A stretch of 64,000 nucleotides of DNA from positions 205,948 through 269,947 of the forward strand of contig CACIRC010000001.1 of assembly GCA_902588895.1 (NCBI GenBank), written 5' to 3'. Below the pieces are notes generated by a model. That model was given only the letters and a program-made list of their open reading frames with translations. It ran no database searches and was not told where the DNA came from. Numbering within the stretch: position 1 is the first letter of the stretch; the number at the start of each line of letters is the position of its first letter. This DNA is from an uncultured Pelagibacteraceae bacterium. Lineage in GTDB: Bacteria; Pseudomonadota; Alphaproteobacteria; Pelagibacterales; Pelagibacteraceae. Shown here piece after piece: positions 37,693 to 46,575 of this stretch. The translations under genes were made by a program, and so were the position numbers.

Positions 37693-37720
37693 TTGACATA
37701 CTGTCAAGATGCATTATATG
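37693..37720 (+). promoter_or_regulatory. rubrerythrin promoter with palindrome over the -35
   Basis: Consensus -35 TTGACA at 37693-37698 and TATATG at 37715-37720 with a 16-base spacer. The -35 is part of a perfect inverted repeat TTGACATACTGTCAA (37693-37707), which could be an operator. A ribosome-binding sequence AAAGGAG precedes the ATG at 37749. Confidence 0.6.
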
Positions 37721-37748
37721 ATTTGTTTATCATTATAAAGGAGAAAAA

Positions 37749-38165
37749 ATGTCTTTAAAAGGAAGTAAAACAGAAGAAAATTTAAAAGAAGCATTTGCTG
37801 GTGAAAGTCAAGCAAATAGAAGATATCTTTATTTCGCACAAAAAGCTGACATAGAAGGTTACAATGATGTAGCTGCAGTTTTTAGATCAACAGCCGAAGG
37901 TGAAACTGGTCACGCACATGGTCATTTGGAGTATCTAGAAGAAGTTGGTGATCCAGGAACTGGTATGCCAATTGGTGAAACAAAAGCAAATTTAGCTTCG
38001 GCAGTACAAGGCGAAACTCATGAATACACTGATATGTACCCTGGTATGGCTAAAACAGCTAGAGAAGAAGGCTTTGAAGAAATTGCTGACTGGTTTGAAA
38101 CTTTAGCTAAAGCTGAAAAATCACACGCTGGTAAATTTCAAAAAACTTTAGAGTCTATTAGCTAA
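37749..38165 (+). CDS. rubrerythrin-like diiron protein without rubredoxin domain
   Basis: A 138-residue four-helix ferritin-like protein. Diiron ligands are visible in [19 protein letters not shown] (Glu), [19 protein letters not shown] (Glu and His), [14 protein letters not shown] (Glu) and [16 protein letters not shown] (Glu, His). Rubrerythrins reduce peroxide. The C-terminal rubredoxin domain with two CxxC motifs is missing, so electrons must come from a partner, perhaps the FeS protein encoded next. It has its own strong promoter and an adjacent ICE-like box, pointing to iron/oxidative-stress control. Confidence 0.92.
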   Translation: MSLKGSKTEENLKEAFAGESQANRRYLYFAQKADIEGYNDVAAVFRSTAEGETGHAHGHLEYLEEVGDPGTGMPIGETKANLASAVQGETHEYTDMYPGMAKTAREEGFEEIADWFETLAKAEKSHAGKFQKTLESIS

Positions 38166-38174
38166 TAAAATTTC

Positions 38175-38199
38175 TTAGTGGGCGACTAACGCCCACTAA
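38175..38199 (+). terminator. strong hairpin after the rubrerythrin gene
   Basis: A perfect 10-bp stem TTAGTGGGCG/CGCCCACTAA with a 5-base loop. It is followed by AAAACAATT rather than a T run, so it may stabilise the abundant upstream mRNA or only partly terminate it before the FeS gene. Confidence 0.55.
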
Positions 38200-38230
38200 A
38201 AACAATTCGAATTTCAAAAAACTTAATTAT

Positions 38231-39562
38231 ATGAGCAAAGAAGGAAGTTTAGGTGCACCTATACGACATCCTATAGATTTTGAGCATCCTGATTTTTTAA
38301 ATCCTGAAAAATTAGATGCTGAAATGAGAAGAGTGTTTGATATTTGTCATGGATGCAGAAGATGTTTTAATCTCTGCGATTCATTTCCTAAACTATTTGA
38401 CATGATTGATGAGTCTAAAAATGAGGATGTTGAAAGCTTATCTAGTGATCAATTTGCTCCTGTCGTTGATGCATGCACTTTGTGCGATATGTGTTTTATG
38501 ACTAAATGCCCATATGTTCCACCTCATGATTTTGATTTGGATTTTCCACATTTAATGCTGCGATATAGAACGGCTCAAAAAAAATTAGGTAAATTACCAA
38601 GCGTACCAACACAATTAGCTCAAATAGATCGAAACGCTAAAATTGGTATTATGTTCTCAAAAATAGTTAACTGGGCATCAAATATTAAAAATAAATTAAT
38701 TAGAAAAATCTTAGAACTAATTACTGGAATAGATAAAAGAGTTCAGTTACCAAAATATAACTCAGAAACTTTTTCTAATTTTTTTAAAAAAAATAAAGAT
38801 AAGATAAATTATGCAACACCTTCTAAAGATAGAAAAGTAGTTATTTATTCAACTTGTTTTGTAAATTTTAATAAAAAAAATACGGGTGTTGCTTCTTTAA
38901 AAGTTTTAAAGAAAAATGGTGTAGAGGTTCAAGAAGCTTATCCTGGTTGTTGTGGGATGCCATTTTTAGAGCAAGCAGATCTGCCAAAAGTTGTTGAACA
39001 AGCGAAAAAAGTTTCTAAAGATTTAATTAAATGGATTGATAAAGGATATAAAGTAGTAACCTTAACAGCTAGTTGTGGATTGATGTTAAAATTCGAATGG
39101 CCCTTGTTATTACCAAACGATGAAAAAATTAAAAAATTATCTTCAAATGTTATGGATATTGATGAGTATGTTGTGGATATTGCAAACAATGAGGGATTAG
39201 CAGAAGGATTAAATGAGATTGATGGAGGAGTAACTGTGCATCATGCTTGTCATGCTAGAGCACAGAATATGGGTATTAAAGCAAGAGATATGTTAAAATT
39301 GATACCAAACATTAAAATTGATGTAGTTGAAAGATGTGCAGGTCATGGAGGAACTTTTGGAGTAATGAAAGAAACTCATGATTTAGCAAATAAAGTTGGA
39401 AGACCTACAGCTAGACAAATAAAAACTAAAAATAATAAGTATATGGCTTCTGATTGTCCTTTAGCTGGTAAACATTTAAAACAGTTAGAAGTTGATACAA
39501 ACATATCTAATGATGAGGCACTACACCCTATCGAATTGGTGGCAAAAAGTTATAACTTATGA
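38231..39562 (+). CDS. GlpC/HdrD-like iron-sulfur oxidoreductase subunit
   Basis: A 443-residue protein with two 4Fe-4S motifs, CHGCRRCFNLC near 39-49 and CTLCDMCFMTKCPYVPP near 80-96. Two Cys-rich CCG-type modules follow (PGCCGMPFLEQADL near 237, and VERCAGHGGTFG near 371), as in GlpC, heterodisulfide reductase and glycolate oxidase FeS subunits. No catalytic flavoprotein partner adjoins. It lies between a rubrerythrin and a DUF3501 gene, a grouping seen in many proteobacteria, so it probably passes electrons to the diiron protein; the donor is unknown. It overlaps the DUF3501 gene by 4 bases. Confidence 0.85.
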   Translation: MSKEGSLGAPIRHPIDFEHPDFLNPEKLDAEMRRVFDICHGCRRCFNLCDSFPKLFDMIDESKNEDVESLSSDQFAPVVDACTLCDMCFMTKCPYVPPHDFDLDFPHLMLRYRTAQKKLGKLPSVPTQLAQIDRNAKIGIMFSKIVNWASNIKNKLIRKILELITGIDKRVQLPKYNSETFSNFFKKNKDKINYATPSKDRKVVIYSTCFVNFNKKNTGVASLKVLKKNGVEVQEAYPGCCGMPFLEQADLPKVVEQAKKVSKDLIKWIDKGYKVVTLTASCGLMLKFEWPLLLPNDEKIKKLSSNVMDIDEYVVDIANNEGLAEGLNEIDGGVTVHHACHARAQNMGIKARDMLKLIPNIKIDVVERCAGHGGTFGVMKETHDLANKVGRPTARQIKTKNNKYMASDCPLAGKHLKQLEVDTNISNDEALHPIELVAKSYNL

Positions 39563-40158
39563 TCATGCCTAGAGAAAAAAGAGAAATTCAAAAAGAAGAC
39601 ATCATGCCTTTAGATGTTTATATAGAAAAGAGACGTGAATTAAGAAAAAGTATTGTTGATTATAAAAAAAATAGAAGAGTTGCTTTAGGGCCTTATGCTA
39701 CTTTTTATTTTGAAAGTTATGAAACAATGTTAGCTCAAGTACAAGAAATGCTATACATTGAAAAAGGTGGTGATGAGCAACTTCAGGATGAGTTAACTGC
39801 TTACAATCCTTTAATACCTAACGGCAAAGAACTAACAGCAACTTTAATGTTTGAAATAGACAATCCTATATCAAGGGCTGCGTTTCTAGGAAAAGTTGGT
39901 GGAATAGAAGAAACAGTATTTATGAAAATAAATGGTGAGAAAATTAAAGCAGTTCCCGAAGAAGATGTTGATAGAACTTCTTCTGAAGGAAAAGCTTCAT
40001 CAGTACAGTTTATTCATTTTAATTTTACTGATGATCAAATAGAAAAATTTCAATCTAATAGCTCAGAAATTGAGCTTGGAATTGACCATAAAGAGTATTC
40101 TCATAGCACAAAATTATCTAAAGAAAATATAGCCTCTTTATCTTCTGATTTTAGTTAA
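39559..40158 (+). CDS. DUF3501 family protein
   Basis: A 199-residue soluble protein of the DUF3501 family: the opening REKREIQKEDIMPLDVYIEKR, then GPYATFYFESYETMLAQVQEML near 49-70, and NPLIPNGKELTATLMFEIDN near 90. Its role is unknown. Family members regularly adjoin rubrerythrin and GlpC-like genes, as here, suggesting a part in the same redox pathway. The start overlaps the previous stop (ATGATCATG), so translation is coupled. An ATG two codons downstream is the other possible start. Confidence 0.85.
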   Translation: MIMPREKREIQKEDIMPLDVYIEKRRELRKSIVDYKKNRRVALGPYATFYFESYETMLAQVQEMLYIEKGGDEQLQDELTAYNPLIPNGKELTATLMFEIDNPISRAAFLGKVGGIEETVFMKINGEKIKAVPEEDVDRTSSEGKASSVQFIHFNFTDDQIEKFQSNSSEIELGIDHKEYSHSTKLSKENIASLSSDFS

Positions 40159-40607
40159 TTTAGTCCCCAAATATTATCTGTTTTAATCCAACCTTCAAAT
40201 TCTTCTGATATAATTTTACACCAATTTTGTTCACATTTTTCTACAATTAATAATCTTCCCTCTTTTATTTGAGCAATTGGTTTAGCAAAAGATGTAGGTT
40301 TTTTAAATAAAACTTTATCTTTAGTAGCTATTACAGAATTACTTTTTTTTAATTGAGAGATATGAATCCACCCACTGTTATTTTTTAAATCTATAATTCG
40401 CCTGAAATTCTCTTTTTTATCGATTTGTTTTAATGGAAGATTTATTTTTTTATAAACGTATTTAATATCAGATTCAAAACTTGGTCCGTAACGAACGTTT
40501 ACTTTATTTTTTTTAAGAGAGACAAAAATTTCATTAGCAAACGAAATGTGAGTAAAAAATAACAAAAAAAATACTATATAAATTTTTTTTATTATTTGCA
40601 TGAGCAT
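40155..40607 (-). CDS. exported SH3-domain protein
   Basis: A 150-residue protein with a signal peptide (IIKKIYIVFFLLFFTHISFA, cleavage after about residue 24) and two bacterial SH3-like repeats: one beginning NKVNVRYGPSFESDIKYVY, the other ALLKPTSFAKPIAQIKEGRL-like (residues about 95-115) and ending GWIKTDNIWGLN. Such domains usually bind peptidoglycan. The gene overlaps the ThiF-like gene by 16 bases and converges on DUF3501 with a 4-base overlap. Function otherwise unknown. Confidence 0.8.
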   Translation of the reverse strand: MLMQIIKKIYIVFFLLFFTHISFANEIFVSLKKNKVNVRYGPSFESDIKYVYKKINLPLKQIDKKENFRRIIDLKNNSGWIHISQLKKSNSVIATKDKVLFKKPTSFAKPIAQIKEGRLLIVEKCEQNWCKIISEEFEGWIKTDNIWGLN

Positions 40608-41347
40608 TTTTTTCTTTTATTAATTTTTGCTTTTCTGAAATTTAAATTTAATAGATCTAGAATTAGAATGTATCCATTTAAATTTTGTCCAATATTTAAT
40701 ATTTTTTTTAAAACTTCATTAGCTTGTAACGTACCTATTATTCCTGCAACGGTTCCTAAAATTCCCTCATATTCACAATTTAAAATTTCATCAGATATTG
40801 TTTCTTCTTGATAAAAACATCTCAAGCAAGGATCTTTTTTGTTGGTAAAATTAAAAGTAAAAATGTGACCATCAAACTTACTTATAGCACCAGTAACTAG
40901 AAATTTTTTATATTTTAGACTTAAATCATTTATTAAAAATTTACTTTCAAAGTTATCAGTTCCATCAACAATATAGTCATAATTTTTAATAATTTTTTCA
41001 AATGTAGTTTTATTTAATTTTAAATTAAAAATATTTATTTTTGTCTTTGGATTAATTTTATTTAATTTTTTTTTTGCAATCTTTACTTTAGATTGATTTA
41101 TATCTTTTTCATTATACAGGCTTTGTCTGTGGATATTAGAGAGACTTACAGTATCACGATCTGCAATCCCAAGTGTACCAATACCCGATCTAGTTAAAAA
41201 TTCTGCTACTGGACAACCTAGACCACCCATACCAATTATCAATACTTTTGAAGATAAAATTTTTTTTTGACCTGTTGCACCAATATTTTTAAGAATTATT
41301 TGCCTCGAGAATTTCTCTATTTCTTTGTTGTTTAAATTTTTGCTCAT
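40592..41347 (-). CDS. ThiF/MoeB-family adenylyltransferase (E1-like)
   Basis: A 251-residue E1-like enzyme that adenylates the C-terminal Gly-Gly of a sulfur-carrier protein. ATP-binding GMGGLGCPVAEFLTRSGIG is near 39-57 and the Arg-finger SLSNIHRQSLY near 68. Zinc ligands are in CLRCFY near 175 and the terminal KKCSCK. It could be MoeB (molybdopterin) or ThiF (thiamine). SAR11 lacks full thiamine synthesis in many strains, so MoeB-like or general sulfur transfer is possible; sequence alone does not settle it. It overlaps dut by 4 bases. Confidence 0.88.
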   Translation of the reverse strand: MSKNLNNKEIEKFSRQIILKNIGATGQKKILSSKVLIIGMGGLGCPVAEFLTRSGIGTLGIADRDTVSLSNIHRQSLYNEKDINQSKVKIAKKKLNKINPKTKINIFNLKLNKTTFEKIIKNYDYIVDGTDNFESKFLINDLSLKYKKFLVTGAISKFDGHIFTFNFTNKKDPCLRCFYQEETISDEILNCEYEGILGTVAGIIGTLQANEVLKKILNIGQNLNGYILILDLLNLNFRKAKINKRKKCSCK

Positions 41348-41781
41348 TTTCCTGTTGAGCCAAACCCACCTTCTCCTCTAATTGTTTCTGGTAGATTATC
41401 AGTTTCCTCAAGATCCATTTTAATTACAGGAGTTAAAATCATTTGTGCTATTCTATCCTTATTATTTATTAAAAAATCACTTTTTCCGTGATTAAAAAGG
41501 ATTACTTTTATTTCTCCCCTGTAATCACTATCAATAGTTCCAGGTGTATTTAAAACACTAATGTTGTTTTTTGCAGCTAAACCAGATCTTGGTCTTATTT
41601 GGATTTCGAAATCACTTGAAAATGCAACAGCAAGCCCTGTTGGTACTAAGCATGATGAGTTTGGTTTAAGATTAATAGGTTCTTTTAATAATGCCATCAA
41701 ATCCATACCTGATGCACCTTCTGTTTTGTAAGAGGGTAATTCAACCGCAGGGTCTAACTTTTTGATAAGAACTTTTGCCAT
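41344..41781 (-). CDS. dut: dUTP diphosphatase
   Basis: A 145-residue trimeric dUTPase that keeps uracil out of DNA. Five family motifs are seen, including EGASGMDLMA (I), PRSGLAAKN (II), NTPGTIDSDYRGEIKV (III) and the C-terminal GEGGFGSTGK (V), which closes over the substrate. It shares 1 base with coaBC upstream and overlaps the ThiF-like gene downstream. The order ubiE-ubiB-coaBC-dut next to mutM is typical of alphaproteobacteria. Confidence 0.97.
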   Translation of the reverse strand: MAKVLIKKLDPAVELPSYKTEGASGMDLMALLKEPINLKPNSSCLVPTGLAVAFSSDFEIQIRPRSGLAAKNNISVLNTPGTIDSDYRGEIKVILFNHGKSDFLINNKDRIAQMILTPVIKMDLEETDNLPETIRGEGGFGSTGK

Positions 41782-42986
41782 TAATTTAATTGATCAATTA
41801 TTCTATCAACTATTTCATCAGAAATTCCAGATTTTTTTTTGTACGAAAGTTTTTCTTTTTTAACGTCTTTGTTTTTATAATGAATTGTTACTTCATTATA
41901 ATCAGAATTAAATCCTATATCTTTATTTGATACATCATTAGAAATTATCCAGTCACAACTTTTCTTATTTAATTTTTCCTCTGCATTTTTATCAATCTCA
42001 TTAGTTTCTGCTGCAAATCCAATGACAAGTTCAGGTCTCATAGAGTTATGGTTAGACACATAATGAAGTATATCTACATTCTTTTCTAAATTTAAGTTTA
42101 AGTTCTCTTGTTTTTTAATTTTATTTTCATACTTTTTGTTAATTTTAAAATCAGCTACCGCAGCAGAAAAAATTGCTACATCAACAGGTAAATTTTCTTG
42201 AGTAGCAACTAACATTTCATCTGCTGTTTCAACTTTTATAAGATTAATATCTTTAGTTATTTCAAGATTAGTTGGACCTGATATTAATGTTGTATCAAAA
42301 CCTTTTTTGGATAATGATTTTGCTAATTCATATCCTTGTTTGCCACTTGATTTATTTGTAATAAAACGAACTGGATCTATGTACTCATTAGTTGGACCTG
42401 CTGTAACTAATGCTTTAAATTTTTTGTTATTTTTTTGAGTTAAGAAATATTTATCAACTTCTTCAGCAATTAATGATGGGTCTGACATTTTACCCTCTCC
42501 ATATTCACCACATGCCATATCACCAACCTCTGGACCTATTAGTTTATATCCAAACCCTATTAATTTTTTTATATTTGTTTTAGTAGTTGGATGCTCCCAC
42601 ATTCTTACATTCATTGCTGGTGCTAAAATAATGTCTTTATCTGATGCCAAAACAACAGTGGATGCTAAATCATCAGTTGTTCCTTGAGCCAGTTTCGAAA
42701 TTGTATTTGCCGTTGCAGGTGCAATTACAATTATATCTGCCCATCTTGAAAGTGAAATATGATCCATTTCAGCCTCATTTTCTACACTAAATAAATCACT
42801 ATAAACTTTACCTTGAGAAAGTGATGTTATTGAAAGTGGAGTTACAAACTCTTTTGCACTTGTTGTGAGAATTGTCTTTATTTCTGCACCATTCTTTTTA
42901 AAAAGTCTAATTGTTTCAAGACTTTTATAAGCAGATATTCCTCCACAGATAATAAATAGTATTTTTTTATTTAACAAATTTTTCAT
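41781..42986 (-). CDS. coaBC: phosphopantothenoylcysteine synthetase/decarboxylase
   Basis: A 401-residue bifunctional enzyme of coenzyme A synthesis. The N-terminal CoaC flavoprotein (~1-185) has ICGGISAYKSLETIRLF, the substrate-clamp PAMNVRMWEHPTT, and the catalytic Cys in DMACGEYGEGKM. The CoaB part (~190-401) has ALVTAGPTNEYIDPVRFITN and SSGKQGYELAKSL. It starts 8 bases after ubiB and ends on the dut start. Confidence 0.96.
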   Translation of the reverse strand: MKNLLNKKILFIICGGISAYKSLETIRLFKKNGAEIKTILTTSAKEFVTPLSITSLSQGKVYSDLFSVENEAEMDHISLSRWADIIVIAPATANTISKLAQGTTDDLASTVVLASDKDIILAPAMNVRMWEHPTTKTNIKKLIGFGYKLIGPEVGDMACGEYGEGKMSDPSLIAEEVDKYFLTQKNNKKFKALVTAGPTNEYIDPVRFITNKSSGKQGYELAKSLSKKGFDTTLISGPTNLEITKDINLIKVETADEMLVATQENLPVDVAIFSAAVADFKINKKYENKIKKQENLNLNLEKNVDILHYVSNHNSMRPELVIGFAAETNEIDKNAEEKLNKKSCDWIISNDVSNKDIGFNSDYNEVTIHYKNKDVKKEKLSYKKKSGISDEIVDRIIDQLN

Positions 42987-42994
42987 CTGCAGAA

Positions 42995-44563
42995 TTAAAA
43001 TACTATAAGGCCAAAAATTACAAGAATTAATAAACCAATAATAGATTGATTTCTAAATGCTATCATTTCTGATTTCTTATCATTCAGAGCGGTGTAAGAA
43101 TTTGAATTTTGTGGAATTTGACCACTAGCTAAAAACGTTAATGCTTGATTTGCTTTATCCATAATCTCAGGAAATTCTGGTAAACGTTTAATCACTTCAG
43201 ATGTATTTTTTAAAGTTTCATTTAAATTATTAATTGGATCTTTGGTTTCTTTAAGCCAATTTTCTAGTACAGGCTTTGAAGTTGTCCAAATATTTGTGTT
43301 TGGATTTAACTTTCTTGCTACACCTTCAACAACAACCATAGTTTTTTGCAACATTAATAATTGAGGTTGAGTTTGCATATTAAACTTTTCTGTTACATCA
43401 AACAATTGTTTGAGTAATTTACCTCCCGAAATATCTTTTACTTCCTGACCAAATATAGGCTCACCAATTGATCTCAAAGCTTGAGCTAGATCATCGATTG
43501 GTACTTCTTTTGGAACTAATCCAGCCACTAAATGAACTTCAGCTACTTTACGATAATCTCTTTGAATAAATCCAAATAAAATTTCTGCTAAAAACCTTTT
43601 ACTAAGTTTGTCTAACCTGCCCATAATCCCAAAATCTATAGGTACAATTTGGCCACTATTATCAACAAAAATATTTCCTTGATGCATATCTGCATGAAAA
43701 AAACCATCTCTTACAGCATGTCTTAAAAAATGTTGGATAATATCTTCAGCTATTTTGTTAGTATCTAAATTTCTTTTCTTTAGCTCCTCAGCTTCTCTTA
43801 TTGAAATTCCATCTATCCAATCCAAAGTCATTACATTTTCACTAGTAAAATTCCAATAAATTTCAGGAACTTTAAATCCAGCATCATTTTTAGTGTTTTC
43901 AGCATATTCATTAGCCGCAGCAGCTTCGAATCTTAAATCCATTTCAAGATTAGTTATTTCTTTAAGTAAAAAAACAACTTCAACAAGTTTTAATCTTTTT
44001 GTTTTTTTTACAAATGACTCAATAATAAATGCAAATAACATCATTGCATCTATTTCCTCATTGAATATTTTTTTTATATTTGGTCTTAAAATTTTTATTG
44101 CTACATCTTTAATTGTTCCATTATCATTTATTTTTGCTTTATGAACTTGTGCAATTGATGCAGCAGCAACTGGTTCACTTAAATCAATTATTGAATTAAA
44201 TGCATCAACTCCAAGATCTTCTTTAATAATTTCTTTTGCTTCATGAATTGAAAAAGGTGGTAATCGATCTTGAAGTTTTTCTAGCTTTAAAGATAATTCT
44301 TTTCCAATTATATCTGGTCTAGTAGCAAGAAATTGACCAAGTTTGATGAATGTTGTACCCATAGATTCTAATGACCTAGATAGTCTTTCACCATCATCCT
44401 CAATTAAATTACTTTGTTCCTTTTTTTTAAATGAAATAGATAAAATTTGGAATAATATTGTTACAGCTAAAGGAGGTTTTTTAAATTTTGATGCAATTTT
44501 TAAAATATCTGATTTTGCAATTTTTCTACCTAATTTAAATAAAGTAATAAGTTTTTTAATCAT
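42995..44563 (-). CDS. ubiB: UbiB-type atypical kinase for ubiquinone synthesis
   Basis: A 522-residue ABC1/ADCK/UbiB protein supporting aerobic ubiquinone synthesis as an ATPase/atypical kinase. LGQFLATRPDIIGKELSLKL near 73-92 has the KxGQ-type family motif. Kinase-like residues include AAASIAQVHKAKI and the metal-binding FFHADMHQGNIFVDN and VPIDFGIMGRL. One membrane helix ends the protein (SIIGLLILVIFGLIVF). I start at ATG 44563, which overlaps the ubiE stop as TAATG. A start 4 codons upstream is possible. Confidence 0.94.
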   Translation of the reverse strand: MIKKLITLFKLGRKIAKSDILKIASKFKKPPLAVTILFQILSISFKKKEQSNLIEDDGERLSRSLESMGTTFIKLGQFLATRPDIIGKELSLKLEKLQDRLPPFSIHEAKEIIKEDLGVDAFNSIIDLSEPVAAASIAQVHKAKINDNGTIKDVAIKILRPNIKKIFNEEIDAMMLFAFIIESFVKKTKRLKLVEVVFLLKEITNLEMDLRFEAAAANEYAENTKNDAGFKVPEIYWNFTSENVMTLDWIDGISIREAEELKKRNLDTNKIAEDIIQHFLRHAVRDGFFHADMHQGNIFVDNSGQIVPIDFGIMGRLDKLSKRFLAEILFGFIQRDYRKVAEVHLVAGLVPKEVPIDDLAQALRSIGEPIFGQEVKDISGGKLLKQLFDVTEKFNMQTQPQLLMLQKTMVVVEGVARKLNPNTNIWTTSKPVLENWLKETKDPINNLNETLKNTSEVIKRLPEFPEIMDKANQALTFLASGQIPQNSNSYTALNDKKSEMIAFRNQSIIGLLILVIFGLIVF

Positions 44564-45267
44564 TAAATTTTCCAACCACTATGAATTGAAACAATACCAC
44601 CAGAAAGATTTCTATAAGAACATTTATGAAAATTATTTTTTTCCATCAACTCTATTAATTCATCTTGATTAATAAATTGTTCAATACTTTTGATTAAGTA
44701 TTCGTAAGGTTCTTTTTCTCCAACTACAAACTGACCAATAATAGGAATAAGTTTTGAATAATTTTTATATACAAAATCAAGATTTGAATTTTGAATCTTA
44801 GAAAATTCCAGACATAGATAGCGTCCACCAGGCTTTAAAACTCTATAGGCTTCCGAAAGTGCTTTATTTAAATTTTTTGTATTTCTGAGCCCAAAGCTAA
44901 TAGTGTAATAATCAAATGAATTGTCTGTTATTGGTAATTTTTCTGCTGGAGAAATAACCCATTTTACATTTTTGTAATTAGATAATTTTTGCTTTCCTTG
45001 ACTAACCATTCCTTTATTAGGGTCTACACAAGTAATTTCAGCCTCTTTATTTGTGCTATCTAAAAATAACTTTCCAACATCCCCCGTCCCACACGCAACA
45101 TCTATTAATTTTCTATTCACTCTTGGATTCATCATATTGATTAAACTTTTTTTCCAATATCTATGTACACCCATAGACATAAAGTCATTCATCAAGTCAT
45201 ATTTGTTGTAGACTTGATTAAAAACATTTTCTACAAGTCCTTTTTTATTTTGAAGATTTTGTTGCAT
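44563..45267 (-). CDS. ubiE: ubiquinone/menaquinone C-methyltransferase
   Basis: A 234-residue SAM-dependent methyltransferase of quinone synthesis. Motif I is KLIDVACGTGDVGKLFL near 55-71, and ISFGLRNTKNLNKALSEAYR near 128 and LKPGGRYLCLEFSK near 149 are UbiE hallmarks. It heads the ubiE-ubiB-coaBC-dut operon and is divergent from mutM, 29 bases away. UbiB and Coq7 in this window act in the same pathway. Confidence 0.96.
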   Translation of the reverse strand: MQQNLQNKKGLVENVFNQVYNKYDLMNDFMSMGVHRYWKKSLINMMNPRVNRKLIDVACGTGDVGKLFLDSTNKEAEITCVDPNKGMVSQGKQKLSNYKNVKWVISPAEKLPITDNSFDYYTISFGLRNTKNLNKALSEAYRVLKPGGRYLCLEFSKIQNSNLDFVYKNYSKLIPIIGQFVVGEKEPYEYLIKSIEQFINQDELIELMEKNNFHKCSYRNLSGGIVSIHSGWKI

Positions 45268-45296
45268 AAAAAAATATATATTGAATATAGTATCAA

Positions 45297-46160
45297 ATGC
45301 CAGAATTACCAGAAGTAGAAATTGTTAGACAATCCCTTCATAAAAAGATCAAAAAAAAAAGCATAAAAAAAGTAATAATCAGAAACAGGAATTTAAGGTT
45401 TAAAATACCAAGTCATTTTGAAAGTTTTCTTAAAAATAAAAAAATAATTAAAGTTAGTAGATTTTCTAAATATTTGATTATCCATTTTCAAAATAAGGAC
45501 TACTGTTTAATTCATTTAGGAATGTCAGGAACAATCCATATTCTTGATAAGAAAAATCCTCTAAAATTTACGAATACTAGTTTTTATCATTCACCTTTTT
45601 TACCTAAAAAACACAATCATGCAGAGTTTGTATTTGATAGCTTGAAAGTAATTTATAATGATCCAAGACGTTTTGGATTTTTTGAAATAATTAAAAATTA
45701 TCAAGATCTACAGAGAAAATTTAAATCAATGGGACCTGAACCTTTTAGTGACAAATTTAACTTAAATTATGTAGTTAATTATTTTAAGAAAAAAAATAAG
45801 GATATAAAAAGTTTCTTACTTGATCAGAGATTTGTTTCTGGAATAGGTAATATTTATGCAAGTGAAATTCTTTTCGCTAGTAAAATAAATCCATTTAAAA
45901 AGGCAAAAAGACTTAACAAAAATGAATGTTTAAATATTATTTTAAATTCAAAGAAAATACTTCAACAGGCAATTAATAAGGGAGGTTCAAGTATAAGAGA
46001 TTTTAAAGATATTTCAGGTAACAAAGGTAACTTTCAAAAAGAGTTTAAAGTTTATCAGCAAGACGGCACTGGTTGCAAGCGTACGCAGTGCAAGGGTATT
46101 ATAAAAAAAAAAATTACATCAAATAGATCAACTTTTTTTTGTATTTCTTGTCAAAAATAG
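45297..46160 (+). CDS. mutM: formamidopyrimidine-DNA glycosylase
   Basis: A 287-residue Fpg that excises 8-oxoguanine and FapyG and nicks the AP site. The catalytic N-terminus is PELPEVEIVRQSL (Pro after Met removal, Glu). YNDPRRFGFFEI near 120 is the helix-region motif, and the C-terminal zinc finger has Cys in TGCKRTQCKGII and TFFCISCQK. It precedes rpsT and dnaA, as in many alphaproteobacteria. Confidence 0.96.
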   Translation: MPELPEVEIVRQSLHKKIKKKSIKKVIIRNRNLRFKIPSHFESFLKNKKIIKVSRFSKYLIIHFQNKDYCLIHLGMSGTIHILDKKNPLKFTNTSFYHSPFLPKKHNHAEFVFDSLKVIYNDPRRFGFFEIIKNYQDLQRKFKSMGPEPFSDKFNLNYVVNYFKKKNKDIKSFLLDQRFVSGIGNIYASEILFASKINPFKKAKRLNKNECLNIILNSKKILQQAINKGGSSIRDFKDISGNKGNFQKEFKVYQQDGTGCKRTQCKGIIKKKITSNRSTFFCISCQK

Positions 46161-46210
46161 TTAAATATTTAGTTGACCACTTTAAATTCTCAAGCTATAC
46201 CCCTGCGCAG

Positions 46211-46471
46211 ATGGCAAACACAAAATCAGCAATTAAGAGAATTAGAAGAATTTCTAAACAAACAGCGGTAAATAAAGCTAGAAAGAGCAGGTTTAGAAAT
46301 GCTCTTAAGAAAATGAACCTTTTAATTGATGGTAAAAAGAAAAATGAAGCTTTAAAATTTTTACCAAAGTTAAACTCTGAGTTGATGAAAATTGCAAAAA
46401 CAGGAATAATAAAAAAACAAAATGCTTCTAGAAATGTTTCTAGAATTACAAAAAAAATTGCTGCAATCTAA
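46211..46471 (+). CDS. rpsT: 30S ribosomal protein S20
   Basis: An 86-residue S20 beginning MANTKSAIKRIRRISKQ at ATG 46211. This start gives the standard length and N-terminus, so a 24-residue upstream extension to 46139 (inside mutM) is rejected. Three basic helices bind 16S rRNA; FRNALKKMNLLIDGKK and KKQNASRNVSRITKKIAAI are typical. The 314-base gap before dnaA follows. Confidence 0.96.
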   Translation: MANTKSAIKRIRRISKQTAVNKARKSRFRNALKKMNLLIDGKKKNEALKFLPKLNSELMKIAKTGIIKKQNASRNVSRITKKIAAI

Positions 46472-46502
46472 ACGTTAGTTAAAATTTTTTAAACAACTCC
46501 TG

Positions 46503-46511
46503 ATATCCACA
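46503..46511 (+). promoter_or_regulatory. near-consensus DnaA box upstream of dnaA
   Basis: ATATCCACA differs from the DnaA box TTATCCACA at one base. It is a lone match in the 46472-46785 gap. One site alone is weak evidence but its place before dnaA fits autoregulation or an origin. Confidence 0.4.
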
Positions 46512-46575
46512 TTATATATTTAAGTTTTGTGTAAAGTTACTATATTTAGATTTAGTAAATATTTGGATTATAGTC

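Noticed and set aside
46139-46210. N-terminal extension of S20
   Set aside because: It lies within mutM, and ATG 46211 gives the normal S20 length and sequence.
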